Shown here one piece after another: positions 11,268 to 23,500 of a DNA stretch of 64,000 bases. This stretch comes from Podospora pseudocomata (lineage: Eukaryota > Ascomycota > Sordariomycetes > Sordariales > Podosporaceae). The notes below the pieces were generated by a model that was not told the DNA's origin, ran no database searches, and saw nothing but the letters and a program-made list of their open reading frames with translations. The DNA lies in the NCBI RefSeq assembly GCF_035222375.1, contig NC_085887.1:3323501-3387500 (forward strand), given 5' to 3'. The translations under genes were made by a program, and so were the position numbers. Each line of letters starts with the position of its first letter. Within the stretch, counting starts at the first letter, position 1.

Positions 11268-12710
11268 GGCGGTGGACAGTGGATTGTGTGGACCTGACAA
11301 GGACTTCTTTTTAGCTTTCTAGGTGGCGCCGATCGGATCCGGTCTGCAGTCCGGGATGCACTTCCGGTCCGTATGCTCCGGCTTGGGCGGAGACAAAGAA
11401 AGCAGACGTATAAAGTCAACAAAAACAACGGGGATATGGCTTGCAAAAGTCAACCGCCGATGATGGAGGACTTGGGGATGGTGAACATCAACACAACAAC
11501 GACGGTGATGTCATGGTCAAGTAGGCGGCCGTTATCTCTGTTTGCGCTGTTTACTCGCCTTCCATCCGTGGCGGCCGACGAGCCGACAAATGCCGCGTAT
11601 TTTCACGGCTTACCAATTCGCATACTACCCACGTGCATTCTGTACAGTGTGGGTGTGAAACAGAACGTTGGTTGAAAGAAACATGGTGCAGACAAATCGG
11701 AGTGCGAACCGAATTGGGGCCCGGAACTCGGAACGGGAGGTGCGCTGTTGTCGGAAGCGGCCGAACTGTGTGTGTTTCCGGGGGGGGGAGGTTACGTAAC
11801 GTTGCGTTGTGTGCGGTTGTAATGTTACCGGGTGGTATTGTAAAGAGTGGTATCAGGGGTCTGTTATTGCTGAAACCAACGGCAACGGCACACAAGACGA
11901 GACAGCCGCAGCCGCAGTCCCAGTCGCAGCCACACCACAAAAAGTATGTGCTATAAAAAGCGAGAGTGTGTTTTGATTGTATATATATCGAGAGTGTCTA
12001 GGCAGATTTCCGACATGGTCGATTGATTAAGACCCCGCAAAAATATATGTAAGTTTCTTCTTGGATGTTGTGGGGTTGTTTTTATTCCGATAGGTTCGGG
12101 ATTTTTTGAGGGAGGGGATAAAAGGGTTGAGGGAGATGGTGGTGGGTTAATATGGGAGGTGTGGGACTTGGACCGGGAGGATGGGAATGGGAGAGTGACG
12201 ATCAGTTGTTCTGGATTTTTGGGGGGAGGGATGTTGGTGCGGTAGTTGAAGGGGAGAAGAAAGGGGGTTTTCGGTGGGTAGTTTTGATGACCGGGGAATA
12301 ATGAGGAAAACGTGGTTTAGATTGGTGTTATTGGGGGGGAAGGGGGGGGGGAGATTGTTGCTGGGGTTTTAGGAGGTAGGATATATATATGGTGGGATAC
12401 TATAGCTGTGGTGGGAATGGTAGATGTAGGTGCGCTTGAGGGAGAGGGGGATGGGATATTACTCCGTTGTTTATATAAACCATGACTTGGGCGTGTTGTG
12501 CCGTGATCCGGGTGCTTCTACTATCGTTATCACCTCAAGACTTGGTGAGAGGTTGGGATGAGACAGACATGAACGTACGTGAGAGAAAGCATTGGTATGT
12601 CGTAAGATGCCTCTCGGATATATGCTGTCTTGCATTTTAGATGGGTATCTTGTGTGAGCAGTGATAGGCTTGTAAGAGAGCTAGCCAATTCGTGTAGGTA
12701 TTTTTTCTAG
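11268..12710. other. Formamidase upstream region, G-rich strand
   Basis: No coding region is supported. Between about 12100 and 12430 the plus strand is strikingly G-rich, with many runs of three to nine G and very little C, so the minus strand is C-rich. Some TATATA-like AT stretches occur (about 11977, 12380, 12470). Promoter sequence of the minus-strand formamidase gene probably occupies the first few hundred bases. Confidence 0.55.
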
Positions 12711-13178
12711 GAGAAATTCTAGCCGGGCATCTCCCCCTAGCTAACCGGGCACACCCCATGGGGGGTTAAGGTTCTGTATGGCCCCTGACTTCGATACGAT
12801 ATTCTTGACGACTTTTTCCCATCACCTCTACCATCGATGACTACAACTGTTACTGCCCTGTATTTTGTCCCATATAAATATTTATACATACTATAGTCAA
12901 ACTAAAAATAAAATACAATTGGCACTGCCTATAAATAATGCCGCTTTAAAATCAATAGCTAGCTAAAGGCTGTGAGTGAGGTTGTAATTAAAGTAATTTG
13001 TAAGGCGCCTTTAATTGCTAGAAGGTAAGGAATTAAGCAGTATGGCCTGAAGTATATAGGTTGCGTAGGAGTAAGTGGTTGATGGAGTTGGAATTTCAGG
13101 CGCTGTACAGATCCCCAACTCCCAAGGGGGGTGAGGTGCCCAGTAAGCCAAAAGGGGATTGCCCGGCTAGAATTTCTC
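12711..13178. mobile_element. MITE-like non-autonomous DNA transposon with long terminal inverted repeats
   Basis: The left end (12711, GAGAAATTCTAGCCGGGCA) and the right end (to 13178, TGCCCGGCTAGAATTTCTC) are perfect inverted repeats of 19 bp. The match continues imperfectly inward for roughly 65 bp more, with CCCC, GCTnAC, GGGCAC and CTGTA blocks in the same order. The 468-bp interior has no open frame and is rich in TA, ATA and AAAT (12830-13030), unlike the GC-rich neighbourhood; this fits RIP-type C-to-T decay. Both ends abut T6 runs (about 12701-12706 and 13179-13184), which may be a target duplication or chance. Superfamily unknown. Confidence 0.75.
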
Positions 13179-14195
13179 TTTTTTAAGATGTTGATAGAAA
13201 GATTTTTTTTGAGGGTACCTCTTTATCGACGAGCCAAAACCTAAAACGACGTGTGGTAGTTACCTATCTTACCATGTCGAGAGTCTAGTGGCATTGATGT
13301 AGAAGCTTGGGATGACCTTCGTATAAGAATCTGGGTTAGGCAGCTCGAGATCTGAAGAATGGTTTCCCCAAATGTGTTCCGTAGAATTATCTGACGAGGA
13401 GGCGGTCGAGGTATATGCACAAAAACAATGCCCGAGAACAAAGTCCCCCATCTCAAACACAGAATTTCACATGTAACAGGGCACGGCAACATTAGACCAC
13501 AAAGCACATTTAAACAAGTTTTTTAATCACCCTCTCTTTCAAGAGGATAAGAAGCTCTGACACAGAGCAACAAACCAAAAGCTGACTTTTCCCCTTCCCT
13601 TAAACATCCCCCCCTTTGCCATTTAACCTCCTAATCCTCCATGAATGACCCTCCTAGAATACCAGACAGGACAAGTAATGCAATGGTCACCAACCAACCA
13701 TATGACCCAACCCCCCACTCTAGAAAGTAGCAAAAAGCGCTATAAGCGCAACCCATTTTTTGCCTCCCAGCTGTTGTTGTGTACACACACTAAACACAAA
13801 CATACTTAACATACAACCCAATCCAATCCAACCAACCGACCAACCGACCGACCAACCAACCCTATACCCAAAACTAATTATGGTATCAACAAAAAAACCA
13901 GAAGAATAACGTCATTATAGACATGAGAAATAAACCAAGAGAGAAAAAATGGGCAAGAAATGGAGAGAGACTGTCCTCCAAAAAAAAAGAAAAAAAAACC
14001 AAGCGAGAAGAATTGAAGGTATATCGTGTCGCGGGTATAACAACAGGCGTATAGTTCGAGATGTGCTCTGTGTCGGTGATGATGTGGTATGTATAGTAAT
14101 CCGGCCGTCAAACGTCATGGTATCATCTCTATGATATATCCCCCTCCCTTCCCTTCCCATCCCATCTATTCATTTACACCCACCCCGCCCCGCCC
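13179..14195. other. 3' flank of the Zn2Cys6 factor
   Basis: AC-rich sequence downstream of the minus-strand transcription factor gene, probably its 3' untranslated region in part. It contains a CCAA/CCGA tetranucleotide tract, listed separately. The short open frames show no protein character. Confidence 0.5.
13816..13863. repeat. CCAA/CCGA tetranucleotide tract
   Basis: About a dozen units of CCAA, ACCA and CCGA in tandem within the presumed 3' flank of the Zn2Cys6 factor gene. A simple-sequence repeat, no function implied. Confidence 0.7.
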
Positions 14196-16988
14196 CTAAA
14201 TAATATTCGCAATGCTAATCCTCTTCTGACTCTCACTCTTAATACTCGACACCCCAGACGCAGCCGCCGTCGGGCTGTTATTAGACGACGACCCACTCCC
14301 CATCTCCATCGGCCTAGGAGGAGGGACAGAAAACGGCATCGGTAACGGCGCCATCTTCATCTCGTGGCCCTGACCAGCTGGCATCTCCATCTTGACCGGT
14401 GGTAGTGAAGGTGGAGGGGGGCCAGGCGTGAGCTCCATCTTCATCGGGCCCCAGGTTTGCTGGCGAGCAGGCGCGAGAGCAGCCGGAGGGGGAGGGGGAG
14501 GAGGAGCGGCGGCGCTCGTGGGACTGGATGCACCAGACGCCAAGCACCGGATGGAATTCTCCAGCCTCTCCCAACCTGTCGGCCCCCACTCCCATCTCTG
14601 TTCGCTCGTCAGGTTTGTCCTCGCGTCGATGCTGAAAAGAGTGTGCTTCCCGTTGGCGGCCCCCGATGGAACAAGAGGAGGGGGCGACGGCGGCTCACGG
14701 TCGCTGCCTGCCCAGACCCAGGCTGTGTCAGGGCTGGCCTGGAGGTCAGAACTGACGTACGCGACCAGCTCCTCGTCTCGAAAGAGCGCTTCTTGAATCG
14801 CAGACTGGGAAGGACGTGGTGGTGGGGGTCCGTATGGCGAGGGAGGATGACTGGGGGATGGCGACTGGGCGAGGTAGCTTGTAATCTCGGCTCGCCTGTT
14901 TCCGAGAACCTGGACGAAAAAGCCGAGATAACGGCCGCAAGGCATGGCAACGTCACGGTGCTCGTTGATGGATGCCAGGGCGCGGACGCAGGTGGCCGCC
15001 TGATCAAACCAGCCCGTGATCAGCAAGAACAGCGCGCAGCGGAAGATGTGTGTGGTCAGAAGCGCTGTGGCGCCTTCCGGAAGATCGGGTGTAACTCGCA
15101 GGAGAAGAGCGGCGGTTTCGAGAGCCGTGTGAGTGCACTGTTCAAAGGCCGTCCGTCGCACGTCGGGGGGGCAGGAAGGGAGCAGGTTGTGTCGGTGGAG
15201 CAGCAGGCGTGCGTGGAGGAGGTAGACCAAGGGGTTGAGAAGCGCAGGGGTCATGGGGGCGTTGCTCGTAGGGTCGCAAGCCTGTGGAAAGGTTCGAAGG
15301 CAGGAGGAAAAGTGCTGGTCAAACGTTGCCAACCGGGTCGGTGCAATAACGGGGGACGAGAGGGCTCTGCCGAGCGCTGTGTAAGAACGCACAACGTGTA
15401 TCACGGCGAGCAGAGAATGCGTAAGCGGCTCTGCGCCCACGGGCACTCTTGGGCCCTGCTCAGAGATGAAGCAGTCGTCGACTCCAGCGGGCAACGAGAC
15501 GTCGCAGTCGGAATCGTCAATCATCATCGGCCTCCCGAGTTCGATAGACAGGCTGCGATCAAGAAGGTAGATGGCCCACCATGTCCTCCTGCGCATCTCA
15601 CCCTCGAGGAACTGCCATGGCCCCAATTCGGTGTAGAGACCAAGGTCTTGAGCCACCCGGACAGCATTGCCGAGCCAGTTCCAAGCAGCAAGCTTCAGGT
15701 TCATCTCATTCAACGCCACAGTAATAAGCACAAACACGCGCGCATTGTCCAGCTCATACTCGTTGTTCCAAGGGTCAATCAAACTCCGTGTCGTCTCGAG
15801 AAGATGGGCTGCCGAATACGCTCGGTTGTGCTCGTTCTCGGATGTAAAGAGCCTTCCAACGGCCATGACGGCAAAGAACACAGACATGAAGGCCTGCGTG
15901 ACTCGAATCGGATTGCCCTGGCGGTAGAGCCCATCTACCGTCTGCACAAAGCTGTTCCAGTGCAGAATGGGCGTCATGGTATGGGCAGAGGTGAAGTAAG
16001 CCCTGAGCAACGAGTCTGTCGTCTGCCTGGGAGGCAGCATGGAAGTGAAGTCCCTCGGATCAGGGGCCGCCACCGGTCGGTATGGCGCTGGTGGCTTCCA
16101 GATTCCCCTGGAAAAGCTTCGTAGGTTGGTTCTTGCTCGAGCGAGGTCGTGAATGCTGGCGGGCCGCTTCTTGCGCTTGGGGGCCGAGGCGATCTCGGGG
16201 AGCTGGAGCGGCAGCTGCTCCACGCCGTCCACATCCATATCAAACTGGCCGTCCCTCTCTTGCAGCATGCGGCGGAGGCTGTTGTTCTCGCGGCGAACCC
16301 GTTCCATCTGCTTTTCCAAATCCTGCACCTGCTTGATGGACGACATGCGTCGGTTAGTTTCCTTGGTGAACTGGCACTTGACGCTCCGGCTCGAGCACTC
16401 GGAGCAGCTCGTAGTCTCGGTGGCATCGCATTTGACCTTCCTCTCGCGGCAGGCATCGCAGCTGGGATCTTTTCTCCTCTGGCGGTATGCTCGCTTCTGG
16501 GCCTGGGAGCTGTTGTTGTTGCTGTTGTTGTTGTTGTTGTTGTTGTTGCTGGAAGACAATGGGAGCTGGGCATGAGAGGGCCCTGGGGTGCCAGCAACTG
16601 ACTCCCCTGACTGCATCGACTCTCGCTCCATGGTAGACGATGTTGCTGTGACGGGGGTGTATGGTTGGAACGAATGGCTGCCTGGTTGGGGGAGCTGCTG
16701 CCGGTGAATCGAAGGCAAAGGTGTCGAGTAGCCCAAAGGTTGTGAAGGGGCGGTTTGGTGTGAGGGAGAGTGCTGGTGTGTTTGCGGCGGCGGCGGTTGA
16801 TGATGGTGATGGTGATGGTGATGGTGATGATGGAGGCTCGCACTTGGGCTTGGCCTCATCAGGCCGCCAAGGTACTGTGTAAGCGGTTTGGGTGAGGCGG
16901 CCGACGAGACACCCGAGGATTCGTAGGGCCGTGAGGAGGGGTTGGGAGATGGAGGATGAGAATACGGGTTGTGTGACGCAGCGGCCAT
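14196..16988 (-). CDS. Zn(II)2Cys6 transcription factor with fungal_trans domain
   Basis: 930-residue nuclear DNA-binding regulator, one exon, ATG at 16988. The N-terminal region is low in complexity: 11 histidines (about 53-63), then a Pro/Gln/Ser stretch and an Asn tract (about 148-159). The zinc cluster occupies about 177-205: C-X2-C-X6-C-X7-C-X2-C-X6-C (CDACRERKVKCDATE...). It is followed by a linker and a short coiled coil (about 219-243, LEKQMERVRRENNSLRRML), the usual dimerisation element. The fungal_trans middle domain covers about 320-560, with RTWWAIYLLDR and GRPMMIDDSDCDVSLP as typical motifs. The C-terminal 250 residues are Pro/Ser/Met-rich and may be an activation region. The target pathway is not recognised, so no symbol is given. 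The gene faces the 10-kb gene-poor stretch. Confidence 0.92.
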   Translation of the reverse strand: MAAASHNPYSHPPSPNPSSRPYESSGVSSAASPKPLTQYLGGLMRPSPSASLHHHHHHHHHHHQPPPPQTHQHSPSHQTAPSQPLGYSTPLPSIHRQQLPQPGSHSFQPYTPVTATSSTMERESMQSGESVAGTPGPSHAQLPLSSSNNNNNNNNSNNNSSQAQKRAYRQRRKDPSCDACRERKVKCDATETTSCSECSSRSVKCQFTKETNRRMSSIKQVQDLEKQMERVRRENNSLRRMLQERDGQFDMDVDGVEQLPLQLPEIASAPKRKKRPASIHDLARARTNLRSFSRGIWKPPAPYRPVAAPDPRDFTSMLPPRQTTDSLLRAYFTSAHTMTPILHWNSFVQTVDGLYRQGNPIRVTQAFMSVFFAVMAVGRLFTSENEHNRAYSAAHLLETTRSLIDPWNNEYELDNARVFVLITVALNEMNLKLAAWNWLGNAVRVAQDLGLYTELGPWQFLEGEMRRRTWWAIYLLDRSLSIELGRPMMIDDSDCDVSLPAGVDDCFISEQGPRVPVGAEPLTHSLLAVIHVVRSYTALGRALSSPVIAPTRLATFDQHFSSCLRTFPQACDPTSNAPMTPALLNPLVYLLHARLLLHRHNLLPSCPPDVRRTAFEQCTHTALETAALLLRVTPDLPEGATALLTTHIFRCALFLLITGWFDQAATCVRALASINEHRDVAMPCGRYLGFFVQVLGNRRAEITSYLAQSPSPSHPPSPYGPPPPRPSQSAIQEALFRDEELVAYVSSDLQASPDTAWVWAGSDREPPSPPPLVPSGAANGKHTLFSIDARTNLTSEQRWEWGPTGWERLENSIRCLASGASSPTSAAAPPPPPPPAALAPARQQTWGPMKMELTPGPPPPSLPPVKMEMPAGQGHEMKMAPLPMPFSVPPPRPMEMGSGSSSNNSPTAAASGVSSIKSESQKRISIANII

Positions 16989-19657
16989 AGTGCTGCTGGG
17001 GCTACAGCTGCTTTAAGAAGCAGAGATTCCGACAGCCTGATTCGGAACCGTCTCCACAAGGTCAAGGTCCCCGATAGGATGGGTTATGGGGGGAAGCTGC
17101 CGGTCAACAAGGAACATGCAGACGGGAAGTATTTGGGGGTAGCCGAAGTGTTTTCTGGGAATGGGAAGGGTGTTTAAAGGAAACCAAGCGCGGTCTGAGC
17201 TCCCTCGTTTCTCCTGGTCTTGTTCTCCTCTCCCACCTCTGGTCGTTTGGATGCACCACAAGGTAGTAGGTAATGTAGACTACCCACACCACCTCGAAAA
17301 TGGATACCCACGCACGATGTTGTCTTGGGCGGGTGGTGACGGTCACTGCTTGTCGTCGAGCAGCGGGTCTGGCTTCTTTTCTTTCTGTCTAGTCCTCTTC
17401 AGTTTTGCAGACCGGTACGGAGGCAATAACAGAGTGTCTCAAAGCGTGTTGACGAGGGTCTCCAGTCCCTTCCCGAACAGCTCCGTCCAGCTCGAAAGTC
17501 CCGGGGTGGTATCTAGCGGTGATGCAACGCCGTGCAACCACAGTGCCGTTTCCTGATCCGCAAAGTCTTGGTGCGGCCTGTAGCTGGCGCAGTTGAGGTT
17601 GCGGTTGCGGTTGCCGTCCAATGCTTTTCCGTAGCAGTCAGGCCCTGCCCCTTGTTCCGCAGCCTCTCTTGTTTCTCTCTCTTCTCTCGGGATCCTATCG
17701 TGGAGGAAGGCGAGTGAGAGAGAGCAGTGTGAGGGCGAGCAAGAGTAGCAATTGGGTTAGAAAGCTGCACCGTTTGGTCCCGAGACGGCCGCAATGCGAC
17801 CATGTGTTAAAAGGCGGTCGTATTAGTAGAAGCCGTGACTCCCCAGCCTGCGGCCTGTAAGTGAGGTCTTGCTGGGGAACCGGCAAAAGGCGACCGGGCG
17901 GGCGTGTGTAAATGCGCACCCAGCTACGGGCCACGTCTGGTTCGCCGGAACTACCAAGCTGGTGAGCGAAAGGGCAACGGCTGAGAGCAGGCGCAACCGC
18001 ACTTGGGGAGCCTAAGCCTGCAGAGATGGGGGGTAAACAGGAGGCGGCGGAGACAGCGGCAAAGCGGAGGGCGCTGGTATGAGGATCCGATATGCAGCAC
18101 ACACGGCTGATGGGTGGTGTTTTGTTGTAAGGAAGCTCTCGTCTGGAAATGGAAAAGCGAAGGAGAGGCCGTCTGGCGAAGGGAGAGCAGAGGGTGTCAG
18201 AAGGAGGGAGAAGTCCGGTATCGAAGCGTGATTTGAGACGACCGAGCAGAAGAGGGTTGTAGCTGGGTAGCAATGACAAGCCGGGGCATCTCAACCAGCC
18301 ATAGCCATGTTTCCATGCTCCATCATCATCCCATGTCACCAGTCCTAGTGCTAGTGTAGTCCCTACTCCATACTCCCTAGTACACAGCCTTCAGGGGTGG
18401 GGAGCGGAGGAGGGGATGAAGGGACAAGGCCGGAGGGGACCAAGTGGTGCTGTATTGAAAATCCGTACTGTGATGATGCTTTGGTAACAAACGATACAAC
18501 AGTAGTGTACGTCCGTATGCCCACTCGACCACCCAGGGTCCGCCCTTCTCTGCAGCACGGCCCTTTGACTGGTGCTTGGGGGTGCAGTTGACGTCTCCGT
18601 AGAGCTCGCAAGCCACCCCTGGATCTGTCCAAGACATGAGTGACATGTGCTGCTGCTGATGCTCCAGAGAGGCAAAAAGCAATTCCTGCTCGGGTTTTGG
18701 TGCCCGCTGCCGACAGCTTGTTCTCAGACGCCCACAGACGGGGGGCTCGCTAGCAAAACACCCCGGCCCCTGACACAGTGAACCCCGGTCGCTTTTATCA
18801 ACACACAGCAGCCAAACCGGCTATGACCGTGCAAAAATAAGGTACTGTGCCGCACATCACTGACATTCCCGTTTTTCCATCCCACTGTGCCCGGAAAGCG
18901 TGAAAGCCACGCTGTCCCTTGCGCACGCAGCAGGCAGATGGGCGATCAGCGTTGCGGCGGAAACTGGTGCGAGGGAGTTGACGAACAAGCATTTGTGACG
19001 TAGGTGGGCTTCACTCAGGCATGACGATGATGCTCGTTGAGACGCTTCACCCTATTTTCTCGTCTCTTCTCGAGACGGAATGAAAAAACCTGGCATGTGG
19101 GACCAGGTGAGCCGAACCAAAGTCAGAGAGGATGCAGCCTGTGCCGTACGGGAAGGGAGCGGGCTTCCAATCGGTTGCCTTGGGGTCTCTGGCGTCTTTG
19201 CTGTCTGTGTGGTGCAGGATGCTAGAAGACTGTGCCCGTGTGGCGTAAAAATCCATTATTCAGTTGTCGAGTGTCGTGATGGATGCACAGCTCCCCGCTA
19301 GATGACCGCCTCACCCGTTGTGCCGCGCCGTCGAAGCTGCGGTCATTGCAGAAGGATCACACAGATGGCTGTCTGGCGGGGCTGACAACCTGATGAGATG
19401 AACTGCAACTGACCCACGCGGCGTGACAGGTTCCTTACCCCGTGGCATGATGTGCATCGGAATCGAGTTGCCAGCAGGAGGGCTGGTCAACGGACAGTCT
19501 CAACTGGCTACGGGTGAGACATGAAAGACAGGCACCGCTATAGTTGTTGAGGCTCGAGACCTCGTCGGTCTTTCAAATCCGTACGATATGTGTGGACCAG
19601 TATCTACGGATACAAAGGCCGAGAAGAGCCACACTAGCTCCATGCTGGTGGGCAGTT

Positions 19658-19678
19658 CGGCCGGCCGGCCGGCCGGCG
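19658..19678. repeat. CGGCC-GGCC self-complementary run
   Basis: About five tandem CCGG/GGCC units forming a fully self-complementary 20-bp run. It could extrude a hairpin; no other role is apparent. Confidence 0.7.
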
Positions 19679-20531
19679 AGCGGAGACCATCCCCTCTGCT
19701 GGATTTTGAACTGTAACCTGTAACGACAGTCTCGACATTCTCGAATCCTGGGCGTAATAACCCAGGCTTATTATGATCTTCGGCGCAACTCCCGGAGGCT
19801 CAGGGATGGGTAACTTTGGCGTCAAACACGTGTAGCTTAGATAAAAGTCTCGGCCCTATCTCGAGACAGAGACAATCAGATACCGAGATGCTTTTTTAAC
19901 TCGTTGATCATGTCTTGCTTGAGGAGAGCACGCTCACCATGTGCTCATACTCGTGTTGGGATCCGGTGTGCGTGATCTCATGGCTGTGAGACAGAGAGAA
20001 AGAGCAAGAATTGATGTCGTTCACCTGCAATTGCTAGCCTCCTAGCGTAGCCCTGTTTGGTGAAGCGCCATGGCCGCGCTGGATCTCGGTAACGGGAGGG
20101 GCTCGATGCAACGTGCCGCTTGGACGAGTCGGCGAGGCAGTGGACACCGCCAAGCACAGCGTCCATCCACAGCAGCGGGACTGGTTTTTGGTCCAAGGCA
20201 ATTTGCTCTTCGGGGATGCGGAATGCGGAATAGATGAAGAGGGGAGCCCAATCATGTCGGCAGGCATCCGGAAGCCGGCTCGATTAGAGAGTCGTCTGAT
20301 TGATGGAAGATTTTGATGAGCTCGTGCTTGGCCCGCAGAACCACAACAGTACCTGATCCGGAACCATTTCTGCCAGACGAGGGGGAAAAATACACTACTA
20401 TACACTACGGCTGTTGCTCCGATAGCGTCTCTTTGTGCTTCGGCTGGCCGCCGAGGGTGCCGAATTCGAATCCACGTTCACCGATGCCAGCCCATGTGCC
20501 CATGTCGGTGATCGTCAGCCTGTTACTGAGG

Positions 20532-20566
20532 AGGCATGAGGCATGAGGCATGAGGCATGAGGCATG
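20532..20566. repeat. Five perfect AGGCATG tandem units
   Basis: Five identical 7-bp units with no mismatch, 35 bp in all, in the gene-poor stretch. Perfection suggests recent slippage and probable length variation between strains. Confidence 0.9.
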
Positions 20567-23500
20567 GTGACGTGACCATGTATATCGGTGCAATGTTAAC
20601 TTGTAGAACAGAGAAAGCAGAGACCGAGACACACATGCAATTCCTGGTTGATTGAATTTGAAAAGTACACTTTACGAATAACGAATTCAGTTTTCATCAG
20701 ATTTCAACCGACGGGAGCGGGGCACTGGCAATTGATGCGCGCGGTGGACCTCTCGCCGTGAGAACGCTCCCGCTTGGCACGCTTGGCGCCCTTCACACCC
20801 ATATCCTTGCCAGCCACGCCCGAGCTTCTGACCAACCGGCACGGGCCAGGCAAAGAAGCCGTCGAAGGATTTTGGAGCCATTAGCAGCCACCTACTGGAC
20901 AACTATAGGCCGGGGTGGCACTGACCCCCCGCCCAAAGACCGTTTCAAGATCGATGTGCGAGATTTGCGGTGCCGAGAAACTGACAGGCCAGAACGTCGT
21001 GTCTTTCAATAAGTCCACCGACAAAGTTCAAGACTATTGATAGTTCTACTACACTGACAGAGTAATCATTGGTAATTAATAACAGGATCCCGGCTTCCAG
21101 GTTCACACCGAGAATCCAATAAACAAAAAGCCTCTATTGGAAACCATCCCACCATCTTCTTTCCCTCCAGTAGCTAGCTAGCTGTCTGGCTGTGCCTTCC
21201 CAGATCAGATCATGCTGCAACATATCCCCAGATAGGCAAGAGTAAAACAAAGATGTACCTTCCAGTAAAATTGTGTGAAGATACAACCTCCGCTCCGGGT
21301 CGGAGACTTTGATACCTCTAGGCAGGCACGCAGGAAAGGAAGGAGTGGCTCGCGGGATGGATTGCGGCAGGAGCAAAGAACCAAAAACACTCGTGAACTT
21401 TCCGTCTGATGAAGGAGCTGAAGTCAACCAATGCAGCTGATGAATGGCTCGCTTGCAACTTGCAACTCTTCCCTTCCCCCCTCTCTTTCCTCCCTTCGAG
21501 AGCCCAGACCCTCTTGGCACCCGAATTCCCGTTTTTCTTTCTCGCCGGGCGTCAGCCACAGCCACCATCGCATCGACCATCAGCTGTTGGGCTTACCGAT
21601 GGCTTACAGTTTTCTATCAGGCAGAACCCAGCTGCCGGAGAAAAGAACCGGCCGTGTCAACCGACCTCGGGCCCAGAGCCGGTTCTACCATCATCCCAGC
21701 AAGTCTGGTTGTTGATATGCCCATCCGGTGTTCGCCAATACCGAGTACTCTCCGAGAACCTTTCTTGACGAAATGCGGCTCACTCGTAGCGAAGCTGCTC
21801 AGCTGTATTGATCGGGCCCTGATGTCACCTCTCTCCTATTCCTTGCTCCCCACCTTGTTTCACGCGCTTATTGACTTGTAAATGACTGCTACAGCACCAC
21901 TGGGGACCGAGATTCGCACATGTCCACGACGCCCGTCTGTCTTCCAAGCTTCCCTTCCAAGCTTCTAGTGGCTGCCACCCGCAGCGTGGAGGTGTGCTGA
22001 GCAAGGGTGAATTGTTGCGGACCTGTTGATTTGAAGCCATGTCCTGTGCCGAGAATGCGGGATTCCAGGAAGCTGGACGCCATCATGAGCCACCAACTCC
22101 GACGCATTGCTGCGGGAGAAACCGAAAAGGGAGCCAATACTTCGCGAGTTGCAGCCACTCTGAATCCTCATCACTGTCAATATGGACACTGCGATGCCAT
22201 CATGCAGAGTTCGGTACAGAGTACGTACACAACCAAGGGTCACTCTCTCGCCAACCAGTCCGGTTGGCCAACATCAACCTCGCTTCCCGCCGCCATTGCA
22301 GTAGAAGTGGAAACAGATGAGGTGGTATTCTGACAAAGTTCCATTAGACTTTCCTCGTCCCTCGTCCAGTCAGTTGTCTCGTGTCATTCTGCCCTGTGGT
22401 TCGGATAGGTAGAGGCGATTTGTTGGGAAGTAGAGCTTCACCCATCCCGGAAGGAACGACAGTATCAGCAGTCTGATATTAGGCGCTCGAATCGCCGTAT
22501 CGTGGACGTCGAAGGACGAATGGCACCACTTGGCGGCGGGTTTTGCCCACACTACTATACTCAGCCCAGCCTTGGATGCTCTCACAACCACCCATCCGAC
22601 TGCCGAAATCCGGGCAAGCTGTTCAGCTCCGCACACACATGGATAACCATCCCGACCACTCAGAAGCACGCACAAGTCTATCCTTCCACATTGCACGACA
22701 TTCCTATGGAGTAGACGAGAAGACACACGGTCGATCACGCACTGTTGTTTGTTTCTCCCAACGGGTGGTCGGAAGTGTAGCCTGCTCTTCGTCCCACGCT
22801 GCTTGAGACATGCCTACCGTGCGTGGTCCAGTCCAAGCGAGCTCTCGGGACGTTGGAACTGTGGCGAACGTGTGACCACCGGTGAAGGTTTCCCAGTCTT
22901 TTCTAGTGAGACTTTTCTGTACACGTGTGGAAACGGTGTAGAGGGCAAGCCATTCCGTGTCCGGTCAAGGGATACGGCGTCAAGTGCGCTTGCTGACGGC
23001 AGAGGATGCCACCCCACCAAACACGCTGATTTGTAGGGATATACGAAGCATGTCGTCGTCTTGACGGAGGTTGATGGGTGGCAGAGTTGCTGAGCTCCAT
23101 GTGGTCATGATGAACAAGGCTCCTTGCAACCAGCATGCTGTGCAACGGCCGGGCAGCGTGAGAGCCGGCCGATGGAGCACCTCACAATATAGAGGAGGGT
23201 TTCCGATTCGCATCCAGCCCTGGCCGGGTTGCGGATGTTGACGGATACTGTGTGCTTGGGATCTCGGAGAAGGGCCGTACGGGCTTCAAGCGGGTCTTTG
23301 TACTGGACCATTTAGGTCCGTTGCAAGGGAGAACGGCGGCGACTCAGCCGGTCCTATCAAGACATGTACGGTCCCGTTCACGGCCCAGCAACTTGTACCG
23401 CGCAAACCACGGATTGACGCTCCACGTGTAAGTCACTTCTCTTCTCACAGATTCCTATCTCGTCACACAGTACCAGCGGAATCACTGCACTATGGTTGCA

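Noticed and set aside
14457-16124. 555-codon plus-strand open frame
   Set aside because: It is the antisense of the Zn2Cys6 factor gene, whose zinc cluster and fungal_trans domain are unmistakable.
17695-18339. 214-codon minus-strand open frame upstream of the Zn2Cys6 factor
   Set aside because: No domain, no codon bias like the confirmed genes, and no conserved motif; more likely chance.
20461-20480. Possible tRNA B-box (TTCGAATCC)
   Set aside because: The flanks do not form a T-arm and no matching A-box or acceptor stem lies upstream.
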